Below, piece after piece: positions 8,248 through 18,900 of a DNA stretch of 64,000 nt; the first letter of the stretch is position 1; the number at the start of each line of letters is the position of its first letter. The stretch covers positions 133,881 through 197,880 of the forward strand of contig NZ_JACAAX010000005.1 of NCBI RefSeq assembly GCF_013377085.1, written 5' to 3'. The notes under the pieces were generated by a model, which saw nothing but the letters and a program-made list of their open reading frames with translations, did no database searches and had not been told where the DNA came from. The position numbers and the translations under genes were made by a program. The DNA is from Rhodoplanes sp. Its GTDB lineage: Bacteria > Pseudomonadota > Alphaproteobacteria > Rhizobiales > Xanthobacteraceae.

Positions 8248-8453
8248 CGGACGAAGCGGTTGTAGAGCGTCTTTCGGGGGCCGTAGACGGCCGGAGCATC
8301 GACCCAGCAGCCGCCGGACTTCAGGACGTGCACGATGCCGCTGATCACACGGCGATCGTCCACTCGCGCCTTGCCCCGCGTGTCGGTCGGCAGGTGCGGA
8401 CGGATGCGATCAAACTGCGCCTCTGTCAGCCAGAAGAAATCTTGGGTCATCAC
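8058..8453 (-). CDS. IS5-family transposase, upstream frame (OrfA), copy 1
   Basis: A 131-residue frame holding the DUF4096-type N-terminus (FWLTEAQFDRIRPHLP, SGGCWVDAPAVYGPRKTLYNRF) and the first catalytic aspartate (VLIDSSAVKAHRSA). ATG 8450 follows an in-frame GTG at 8453. Translation slips on the A3G6 run at 8118-8126 (minus strand) into the downstream frame to give the full DDE transposase, as in other IS427-group elements. Identical to the frame at 26126-26521. Confidence 0.85.
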   Translation of the reverse strand: MMTQDFFWLTEAQFDRIRPHLPTDTRGKARVDDRRVISGIVHVLKSGGCWVDAPAVYGPRKTLYNRFVRWAEKGVWQKLFHALASAGGPPEQVLIDSSAVKAHRSAAGGKGGRRRRRSAVRAVAAQPRSTR

Positions 8454-8520
8454 GGCTCCTCCCGGAAACCGTGAATCACAACCCTCTCACGCTGCCAACA
8501 CTTTTATGGGTCCGGACCCT

Positions 8521-9407
8521 ACGGGGCGGCCTCCAATCTGGAGGATCTGCTCTATCTCCAGGGCGTCGACGCCGCCGTCACCCAGGCCGACGTGTTCGAG
8601 TATTTCCGCGTCGAGCGGCGCACCCCGAACCTGGCGACACGGGTCAACTACATCCTGTCGCTGCCGATCTCCGAACTGCACGTTCTGGCTCGCGACGACA
8701 TCCGCACCATCCAGGATCTCAAGGGCAAGAAGGTGAATTTCGGCCCGGCCGGCAGCGGCTCGAGCCTCACCGGCACGATCGTCTTCCAGCGGCTCGGCAT
8801 CCCGGTCCAGCAGGTGATGATCGACCAGTCGAGCGCGCTGCAGCAGCTCCGCGCCGGCGAGGTTTCGGCGCTGGTGCGGGTGGTGACCAAGCCGGTCGAC
8901 TTCTTCGCCAAGATCCCGGCGGGCTCGGGGCTGCATCTCCTGTCGGTGCCGTACTCGAAGTCGATGGCCGACTATTACGGAATCGGCGAGTTCACCGACA
9001 AGGAGTATCCGGGCCTGGTGCCGGCGGGCCGCACCGTCGACACGATCGGGGTGCCGGCCGTGCTGGCCGTCTACAACTGGGCGCCCAACACGCCGCGCTA
9101 CGCCAAGGTCGAGCGGCTGGTGACGCGCCTGTTCGAGAACTGGGACAAGCTGCAGAAGCCGCCCTTCCACCCGAAATGGCGCGAGATCAATCCGGCCGCC
9201 ACGGTGCCGGGCTGGACCCGCTTCGCCGTTGCCGACCGCATGGTGCAGAAGATGCGGGCGGACGGCGCGGCCCGCCAGCAGAAATCGCTGCGCACCGATT
9301 TCCAGGAGTTTCTGGCGAGCTCCGGCCCAAACCCGGAGAGCGACCGCGAGGCGCTGTTCCGCCAGTTCCTGCAGTGGCAGCAGACCCGAACCGCAAAGCC
9401 CCAATAG
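8521..9407 (+). pseudogene. TAXI-family TRAP solute-binding protein, 5'-truncated by IS5
   Basis: The frame is open from the IS right end and encodes about 295 residues resembling the C-terminal two-thirds of TAXI-type periplasmic receptors of TRAP transporters (VDAAVTQADV, ISELHVLARDDIRTIQDLKGKKVNFG, GSGSSLTGTIVF). The signal peptide and first lobe segment are absent. The left flank of the IS does not carry the missing part, so the truncation involved a deletion or rearrangement and not a simple insertion. No TRAP membrane subunit is nearby. The fragment probably makes no exported product. It is followed after 61 bp by a small secreted-protein gene. Confidence 0.7.
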
Positions 9408-9468
9408 ACCGTTCGGCGCCGGGGCCGCGGCGGGCTCCGGGAGCCAGCTCGCACCAGCGAGGACCACC

Positions 9469-9867
9469 ATGCCGATCACACCGGGACGCCTGCTGATCGC
9501 CGCGGGGCTCATGCTCTGCGCCGGCGGCGCGGGCGCCCAGACCCGCACCGCCACGCCGGCGCCGCCGGAGCGCTACGCGCCGTCGTCGGTGTCCTATGTC
9601 TGCGATCGCGCGCTGGCCGAGGCCGAGGTGAAGCGGCTGACCGGCACGGGCGTCATCGCCGAGCTCAGCCAGTTTCCGCCCAATGTCTCGGTCATCGTCG
9701 ACAAGCGCCAGTGGGACAGGACGGCCGCGCCGCTGCGCCGGCGCTGGGCCCAGGACGTCGCCTGCGCGACCGGCGAAGGCCAGGGCAGCATGCTCCGGAC
9801 CGTGACGTCCCGGGCCAGGGACACGAGCTGCCTCGGCAGCTTCTCGGACGCCGACCTCAAGGACTGA
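9469..9867 (+). CDS. Small secreted protein of unknown function
   Basis: A 132-residue protein with a clear signal peptide (hydrophobic LLIAAGLMLCAGG, cleavage after GAGA). The mature part has three cysteines (VCDRA, VACAT, SCLGS), so a periplasmic disulfide is possible. ATG 9469 is preceded by AGCGAGGA, a fair ribosome-binding site. It follows the truncated TAXI gene by 61 bp on the same strand and may have been its operon partner. No family recognised. Confidence 0.6.
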   Translation: MPITPGRLLIAAGLMLCAGGAGAQTRTATPAPPERYAPSSVSYVCDRALAEAEVKRLTGTGVIAELSQFPPNVSVIVDKRQWDRTAAPLRRRWAQDVACATGEGQGSMLRTVTSRARDTSCLGSFSDADLKD

Positions 9868-9892
9868 CGAAGGAGCGACACACCGGCGTCCG

Positions 9893-9917
9893 CCGCCGCG
9901 AACCGGTGACGCGGCGG
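9893..9917. terminator. Hairpin between convergent genes
   Basis: CCGCCGCG at 9893-9900 pairs perfectly with CGCGGCGG at 9910-9917 around a nine-base loop. It lies between the convergent secreted-protein gene and the FHA gene. There is no clear T-run on either side, so a terminator role is only likely from position. Confidence 0.35.
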
Positions 9918-9999
9918 AACGTTGTCGAAAAAGACTGCGGACGAGATGCCTCGCGGCGGTCCGAGTGCTCGTAGCCCGCGACGTCACCCGGCCCCCGCA

Positions 10000-12900
10000 T
10001 CATCGGGAAAGCTTGCGTTTTTCCTCGTCGGTGAGGCGCTCCAGGTCCGAACGGCTGAGCGGTCCGAAGCCGACGATCTGGATCGGATCGGCGGGGTCGT
10101 AGCTGCTGCGCTTGTCCGGCGGCTTGCGACGGCCCCCCTCGTCGCCCGGCGCGCCGTCCTCGCCGCTCGCTCCGCCATAGCCGAGGATCTCGACGATGAT
10201 CACGCTCGGCCGCTCGGCCGCACTCGTCTGCCGGGTGGCGTTCGCCACGGCATCGGCGGCGGCCTTGTCTTTGGTCTGGACGGTGAGGACCGCGACGGCC
10301 TCGGGCGCCTTCGGCACGCCCTTGGTCTGGCCGCCGACCTGGATGTTGTCGATGTTCAAGACGAAACGCGCCGCCACCGTGAAATCGCCCGAGACGCGGA
10401 TGCCGCCGTCGCCGGCATTGACCGTGCCTTGCGGGGCGATCAGGTGGACATCGCCTTCGGCGACGCCGTTGTAGCCGATCACCGTCCCGATGCCGCTGCC
10501 GGTGATGTCCGGGGATTCGGTGACCTTGGTGTTGGCATCGACGTCGGTGGCGACGGTCGGCTTGGACACCGAGCGGGCCGTCTTGGCGCCGCGGCCGGCA
10601 TCGATGTCGCCCCGCGTCGACCAGATGACCTCGTCGCCGCCCGCGAAGGTGAGAATGCGCGACTGGTTCACCGCCACGTCGCGATCGGCGAAGATGCCGA
10701 TATTGCCGCCGCCGAGCGTCACCACACCGTATTTGTCCGACACGACGGCGCTGACGGCGGCCGCCTGGAAGATGCCGCCGGGCGCCAGAATATCGATATC
10801 GCCGCCGGCCTTGGTCTGCAGCATGAGGTTGCCGAACTTGGCGTCGCCCTTCCAGCCGGCGCCCGGAAACAGCGTGGCGATCGCCGCATAGCCGCGGTTG
10901 TAGCCGCCATTGAGGGGGTTGCCCTTGGCGTCGAGCGTGTTCTGGTCGTTGTCGGCTTCGCGCAGCTCCTCGATATAGACCTCGCGCAGGAAGCGCTGCT
11001 GCGTCAGCGTCGGCAGCGACTTGAACCGCGCGAAGGCGTCGAGCGGCGCCAGCGTCTGCCCGGTGATCCTGGCGACGAAGCCGACCACGCCCTCGCGCAG
11101 CACATGGATATTGCCGCTCTTGCGGGTCTCCTGGCTGGTCACGAGATAGATCGGCAGCGTGATCCCGCCGACATCGACTTTGAGATAGTCCGGCATCGCC
11201 GCGACATTGGCGGGGTCCAGATAGGCGGCGATCAGCGCGTCATAGGCCGGCTGCTTGCCGCCCATGCCGGCGAGAACGGAAATGCCGGCGCCGCCGGCCG
11301 GCAGGCCCGCCACGACCTGATAGAGATTCAAGCGATTGTTGAAATAGAGATTGCCTAAGCTCTGAATCTGGGCGCTGGGGCTGTAGACGTCGCGGCCGGC
11401 GGACAATTCGAGCGCCCCCGGGCCGAGGATCGTGATGGTCCCCGGGATGATGTCGTTGCCCGCCTCGAGCAGCGACACGTCCGTGCGATTGACGTTGCGA
11501 AGCTGGAAGCTGTCGTTGCGGATGTCGGTGCCGGCGCGGAACCAGGTCTGCTCGCTGGTGGTGACCGCGCCCCTGATCTCGGACGACATCGAAGCCGCCG
11601 GCAGAGCCGCGATGATCGACCCGGTGCGCGCATAGATCCGGCTCGGCTCGGTGTCGACGATGCCGAGGCTCGTCCCGTTCGCGAGCAGCTTGATGGCGAG
11701 ATCGCTGTTCTGGGTGGCTCCGGACGTCGGCAGCAACGGCGACGGCAACATGTCGGCGGTCGCCCATGACATCACGATCGGGCCGTTGAGCAGGACATTG
11801 CCCTCGGCGAGGATCTGCAGCTCCGGCTCACGGCCCGGCATCGTCATCAGGCGGTTGAACATCATGTTGGAGGACGGGCCGGTCATCGGCGGAATCTGCA
11901 CATTGCCGTTGAGCGCCGTGATGCTCGTCCTCGACGGATAGAGATTGGCGGCACTGGTGGTGAACCACTGATAGCTCTCCTCGGACGTCACGCAGCAATG
12001 GTCGAAGATGCTCACCGAGACGAAGCGCGACAGATACTTGCCCTGGTCGACCAGGATGACATTGCCGCCGACCGAGGTGAGATCGAGCGCGGTGCGTTCG
12101 GTATAGCCGCTCATCGAGACGGTACCGGCCATCAGCGGATCGAGCACCGTCTGCAGCCGCAGATCGCCCGCCGTCGTCACCGACATCGTGGCGTCGCCGA
12201 GCGCCAGCACCGGCGCCAGGACATAGCTGGTGGTCGAGCCGGGGGCCGTGGTGACGATCACGCCGGCGGTGCGCCCGGTCGCGAACTCGCCGGCCACGAT
12301 GGTGCCGGCCCCGCGCCCGACATAGAGCTGGCCGCCGCGGATCGCCCCGCCGACATCGACGTCGAGGGCGCCGCCGTTGCGAATCGCGAGGGATTTGGCC
12401 GGCACCGCCGCGGTGCCGCCGCTGACCCGGCCGTTGGTCGCCAATGCGACCACGAGATTGGCGAGATCACCGCCGGCGACGAGCGAGACATTGCCGCCGC
12501 CGAGCGCGCCGACGCCGTTGGAGAAGGCGGTGTAATCGACCCACCAGGACGATTGCACGGTGAAGATCCCGCCGGCGCCGGTCGTGCCTTGATGCTGCAA
12601 CCAGTCGGCGATGATCTGGCCGTTCAGCGAGCCGACCGGCTCGGTGGGCGCGGCGACGCTGCCCTGCGCCGCGATGCTGAGATTGCCGCCGTTGACGCCG
12701 TAGCTCGCCGCGGCCGGCTTGGCGAAATTCGCCACGTCGGCATCCTTCTGTCCGGCCGTGTAGACGACGGACTTGTAGTTGGCGAGAGAGACGTCGCGCC
12801 CGGCGCGCACGGCGAGATCGCCGGTGCCGGTGCGCACCAGCTTGCCGGCCGCCGCGCTGCCGATCGTGACCGAGCCGCTCGCCGCCGGCAACCCCGCCGA

Positions 12901-15900
12901 GGGCACCGTGGCCAACATGCCGGCGGAGGTCAGATCGGCCCCGGCCACCAGCCGCAGATCCCACGACGCGCCGCTCGAGAGGGTGCCGCTGCTCAGCGCC
13001 GTCGAGAAGCCGTCGCTGAGATTGCCGAGAATGGCGAGATTGCCGGCGGCGCGCAGCGTCAGCCCGCCCTGGCGCAGGCTGGCGTCGAACCGGCTGTTCA
13101 GATCGAGATCCGAGGCCAGCGTGAGATCGCCGCTGCTGCGGATCTCGATCCCCGCCATGATGCCGAAGCCCTTGCCGGCGAGCCGTCCGGGCCTGGCGGC
13201 CATGAAGGTCGCGGCATCCGTCGCCGCGGTCGCCATCGCGGTGTCGACCGACGTGTCGGTGTAGACGCCGACCGCCTCCAGCACGGCCGCGCTGCCGCCG
13301 TTGACGACGCGTGCGCCCGTGATCGTGGCATCGAGACGATCGACCGCGACATCGACATGGTCGCCGGCGCCGCCGGTGTGACGAGACGCGCCGGCGAGGC
13401 CATTGGTCTGCAGCGCGCGCAGCCGCACGACGCCGCCCTGGCCGCCGCCGACGTCGATCGTGCCGCCCGCGAGATCCAATGTGCCGCCGGCGACACCGGC
13501 CAGCGTTCCGCCGACCGCATCGAGCAGCACCCGGCCGCCGCCGAGCTCGGCGGTGGCGTTGGCATTGAGGCGCGCGCCCGCGTTCATCGTGATGCCGTTG
13601 CCGGCGGAAATCGAGATGCTCCCGCCATAGGCCGATTTCGCGTCGACGAGGCCGTTGATCGTCACCGACCCCCGATCGGCGACCAGGCCGAAATTCGCCA
13701 CCGTGGTGACGCCGTCGATCGACACATCGCCCGAGCGGATACGGAACTGGCGCGACGCATAGAAGCCGGCCTCGTTGAGGCGCCGATTGAGGCCGGCGAA
13801 ATCCGGCAAGGCGTCGATGTCGAGACTGAACGAGCCGCCGACGCCGCGCCCGGCCTGCGCCCTGAGGCTGCCGTCGAGCGCGACCGTGCCGCCGCCGGTC
13901 GCCGTCACGGCCAGCGTGCCGGCATTGCCGCCATTGTCGTCGGCCTGCAGATCGATGGTCGCCCCCGCCGCCACGCGCACGCTGCCGCCGATGGCGGTCA
14001 GCGATACGCGGCCGGCGTCGGCATAGGCCACGACATCGTAGAACCGCTTGCCGAAACCACCGACATCGACGATGGCGCCGTCCTCGACGACGACATCACC
14101 GCTGGTGGCGGTGAGGTCGACGGCGCCGCCCGGCGCCAGAATGCGGCCGTCGACCGTGACATGGCCGCCCGTGAAGGCGAGACGCGCGCCGAGGCTTTGC
14201 CCGCTGTCGGTGAGGTCGCCCAACCCGCCGCCGGACACCGACAGGGCGCCGAGCGTCGTCACGCTCTGATAGGCCCCGCCCCGTCCGGTGACCACCGGCG
14301 CCACCAGGGCGACCGCGGCCGCGGCCGCATCGAGGGCGCCGTTGCCCTCGCCGACGATCCGTCGCGTGCCGCTCAGCATGACTGCATTGAAGCCGCGGAT
14401 CGCCTTGTTTCCCACTCCCAGCACCAGTTCTCCGGCGTGGAAGGCCAGTGTGCCGCTTCCCGTGCCGGTCGGCTCGACCAGGGTCGCGCTCGAGTTCTTC
14501 AGCGTGATCTTGTCGGCCGCGATGGCGACGCTGTTGCTGCCGTAGCCGACCAGCCCGGCGGCATCCAGCACCACATCGCCGACGCCGCTGTCGCCGAAAT
14601 TCAGCGACGCGAACAGATCGATGGTCGAATAGCTCCGCAGCGTCAGGGTCCGGGTGCTGGACAATTGCGCGAGGTTCTGGGCCGACAGGACCAGCCCGCC
14701 GCCGCCGCCGCCGAGCCCGATCCGGCCGCTCGACAGCGTCAAGGCGTCGCCCGACACCTGCGCCGAGCTCGACAGCGCGGTGTTGCGGGTGGCATCGATC
14801 AGGAGCGCCTTGCCGCCGGCCAACCTGGCGCCGGCGCCGATCGTCACCAGGCCGCCGGTCGAGGTGACGACGTTCTGGCGGATCACATTGATGGCGCCGC
14901 CGTTCGACACCCGAATCAAGGCGCCGTAGTCGCTGCTGGCGCTGACCGGGGCGATCACCAGGTCGCCGGCGCGAGCGGCGATGTCGCCCTGTGCGACGAC
15001 CGCGCTGCCGGCATCGACCGCGATCGAGCCGGTCGCGGCGAGCATGATTTCCGGTCCGCTCAGCGGCGCGCCGCCGTCGTTGCGCACGATGATGCTGCCG
15101 GCCATCACGGTGATGCGGGTGCCCGCCGGATCGACCGCACGGGTGCCGCCGATCAGCAGGCTGGCGGCGTGGTAGTTCGACAGCGCCGCCGAGTCGACGA
15201 CCAGATAGCCCGCGAGGTCGGCGTCGTTTCGATGATCGCCGTTCACCACCGCGATCTTGGTCCCGGCGATGTCGACCAGGCCACCGATCCCGCCCGCCAC
15301 CGCCTGCGATCTCAGTTGGCCGTCCAGGATCAGCGTCTGGGTCGCCTGCAGCACGACGGCGCCGCCGTCCATCGGCAGCCGCGGCGTCACCACGTTCACT
15401 CCGGTCAGGCGGTACTGGCCGAGCTTGAAGGCGTCGGAGGCGAAGAAGTCGTCGGCGAGCGCCTCGTTGTACTCGCTGTATCGGCGAAGCGTCGATCCCG
15501 ACATCACCCGCCAGGACGACGCGAGCGGCTGGGCCGCGCCGCTCACCACATTGGCGCGATAGCCCGCCACCACCATGGCGCCGTCGTTCAAGGTCACGCT
15601 GCGGGTCAGGGCCTTGCCGGTCGAGCCCGTCACCATCTGCACCGTATAGGCGCCGGGCAGCAGCGCATATTGGGCCGGCAGCAGCGTGTACCAGCCGGCC
15701 GCCAGGCCGTCGCCGCCGGCGAGCCAGATGCGGTCGCCGACCGCCAGCGAGGCCGTGGTGTTGCGCGGCGCGATGGCCGAGCTGTAGGACGGAATGATCG
15801 CGTACACGCCGGCCATCGCCAGCACATCGTGCGAGCCGCCCGGCCCGGCGACGAATTCCGATGCGTAGAGATCGCCGCCGCCGCTGATGTCGACGACCGC

Positions 15901-18900
15901 GCCCGACCTCTGGTTCACGGTCGGGGCCGACAGCGTCACCTTCTTGTCCGGCAGCGAGGCCAGGACGTTGACGGTGGTACTGCCGAGCGGCGTCTGGGTC
16001 CAACTGTCGCCGTTGCTGAGATTGCCGTAGGGCAGGATCAGCCCGTTGCCGGACACCGAGGTCAGGCTGCCGGCGCCGAGCGTCAGGCTGGTGGTCGCCG
16101 ACAGCGTGATGGTGCCGAACGGCGCCAGCAGCGTGCCGTCCTGCTCGATGACGGGCGCCGACACGGTGAGCGATCCGGCCACCGAGTAGGGCAGGGTCGC
16201 CGCGCCGTTCTGCAGCACCGTGATGCTGCCGTTGGACTTGATGGTCGCCGCCACGCCCGACACCGGATAGACGTCCGCCGCCTTGATGGTCAGCTTGCCC
16301 TCGGCGTCGAGCCGGCCGCCGACCTTTTGGGCGGCGGAGGCACTGGCCGCGGAAATCGCGTCGATGCGCAGCTCGCCGGTCTCCAGCGAGGTCTCGCCGT
16401 AGCCGCGGATATTGTTGGCGCCGAGAACCTCGATCAGTGGTGCCGCGAGCGTCAGCTTGCCGGTCGTCGCGCTCGAATAGGCCGACGAATAGGCCGCCAG
16501 ATTGCCGGCACTGTTGAAGACGATGTCGTTCGCCCGCAACGTCGCATTGCTGCCGGCCACGACGCTGCTGAGCCGCGACATGTTGCCGGACAGGTTGAGC
16601 GTCAGGGTTCCCGGAACGCCGACGACGACGTTGCTGCCGAGCCGGATGCCGCTCGGCGTGGTGATCGAGACGTTGCCGAAGCCGCCGTTGGAGAGCGAAC
16701 TCGCCGCCACCCGCGTCACGCCGACCGCGGTCGTCGCCTGCATGTCGGGGATGGTGATTTTGGTCGTCAGTGCCGACGAGGTGTAGAAATATTTGCTGAG
16801 AAGTTCGACAAAGGGCTGGGAGATGGCGGTGTTGTACTCCCACGCCTTGACCGATGCGGTGGCGCCGCCGGCATCCGCCGCGCGTCCGTCGACCACCAGC
16901 ACGCCGTATTGCAACTGCGTGCGCAACTGGTTGAGCGCGGTCCGCATGCTGGTGCTCGTCGCGACTGTCCCACTGTACTCGTCGTAGATATCGAGATCGC
17001 AGGTCGTGCAATTCACCAAGATCGATTTGGCGACTCCGGTCGCCGGGTCTTTGTACCAAACTGTCGTCGGCAGGGTGGGCGACATGAGCAACGGCGAGGT
17101 GGACACGACCGTCGCCGGCGACGTCTCGGTGATCGACAGCGTGCCGCCGGCAGCGCCGGGGCCGCCGGCATAGCCGAGCAGCGTGGCGTCGATGGTCGAG
17201 GTGCCGACGCCGGTGTCGGTCAATGCGATCGAGCCGCCATTGCTGACCAGGCGGATGCGTTGCTCGCCCGGTAGGACGCCGCGCACCGGCGGCCGATCGA
17301 TATCGGCGGCGGCGCCGGAGACGTCGAGCAGCGATCCCGCCGTCAACGTGATGGTGCCGGTGCTGTAGTTGGCGGGATTGCCGGCCGCGATCGCGATCGA
17401 CCCGCCTTGCAGCACGCTGCCGCCGAGATATCCGCGCGCATCGGCGGCGATCAGCGGCACGCCGCGCGCCAGCAGCCGCGCCGTCGCGGCCAGGGTGACG
17501 TTTCCCCCGGCCGTCACGCCGATGGACCCGGCCGGCGCGATCAGCGTGCCGCGCACGATCGCATCGCCCGAGACCGCGAGGCCGATGCTGCCGCCGATGT
17601 CGGTCCGCACCACGGCGCCGGTTCCGACCGTCACGACGGAGCCCGAGAGCGACAATGACGCCGGCAACCGGGCGGCCCGGTCGATGTCCCGCAAGGCCCG
17701 CAACGGTCCGAGGTCGGTGATCTTCGCCCCCGAGGCGACGCGGGACAGATCGATGCCGACGAGATCGATGTTGAGCGGTGCCTGATCGACGACCGCCCCG
17801 TCCGGCACGAGGATGGTCAAGGGCGCCACCGTCAAATCCGGCAGAGCGACGCTCAGGGATCGAAAGCCGCGATCGCTGAACACCGTGCCGGGCAGATAGA
17901 GAGTCGCGGGGTCGGCCGGCGCCGCGCCACCGAGCTGAACGGCAGCCGTCGTGCGGATGTTGAGGGCGCCGCCCGATCCCGCCGCGTAGGCCCGCATGTC
18001 GAGGCGGGCGATCTGCGCGGCGGTCCGCGCGTAGATGTCGATGCTGCCGGCATTGCCGGCCTTGAGCCTGGTCTTGCCGCCGGACGAGCTCAACCGCCCG
18101 CCGCCGGACACGTCGAGAACCGGGGTGCCGGTGCCGGACAGGTAGGCCGCCAAGGTGATCTTGCCGCCGTCGATGGCGGGCGCCCGCGCGCCCGCGCCGT
18201 CGATGAGCTCGTTGACCCATTCGCCGCCGACATCGATGACCGAGCCCGACTCGAGGACAATCGAGTTGGCCGCGCCCAGCGACACCGTTCCGCCGGCGAT
18301 GCGGATGGTGCCGCCGATGGTGAAATCGCCGACCCCGGGCCCGGCGCCGCTCACCGAGAACGCCGTCTTGGGCGTCAGCTCGAGCGTCTCGCCGGCCGCC
18401 AGGCCGAGGCTCTTGGTGACGTAGAACTTGAACGCCCCCATGCCCGATGCGGCCAGAATGTCGGAGTCGAGATAGGTCGTCTTCTTCTGGTACGAGTTCA
18501 CGTCGGTGGCGCTGCCGCCGAACCAAGTCGCGCCCAGGACGGATCTCGAGTCGAACCCGGCCGGCAGCATCGTCGGGTGGGACGAGATGATCAGATTGCC
18601 GATCTGCCACTGGGTCTCCTCGGCGGCGCTGCCGCCGACCGTGAACGTGCCGGCCGTCGCCGGCGTGCCGATGCCCGCGCTCTGTCGTCGCCCGGCGATC
18701 ACGCCGCCGAAGAAATCGCCCTCCAGCACGATCCCTTCCGCGCCATAGAGCTGGATCGCGCCGGCGTTGCGCCCTTCCGTGTAGCCGGCCTCGAAGCGCC
18801 GGCTGTTGGCGCGGCTCAGCCGGTTGACATAGGTGTCGGTGACGCTCCAGCGGGAGTGCGAAATGGTGGAGTCGCCGACAAGACCGACATAGACCCGGTC

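Larger units (their letters stand above)
7683..8519 (-). mobile_element. IS5-family (IS427/IS1031-like) insertion sequence, copy 1
   Basis: An 837-bp element with terminal inverted repeats: GGGTCCGGACtCATAA at the left end and, on the other strand, GGGTCCGGACcCATAA at the right. It is flanked by TA on both sides, fitting a TA target duplication. It carries two overlapping minus-strand frames joined by a programmed frameshift. Copy 2 is at 25751-26587 in the same orientation; the only difference I found is T at 7731 against C at 25799. The right end cuts into a TAXI gene. Confidence 0.88.

Noticed and set aside
11998..17274. Very long open frame antisense to the FHA gene
   Set aside because: It is Arg/Gly/Asp/His-rich with no domain, a by-product of high-GC repetitive codons on the opposite strand.
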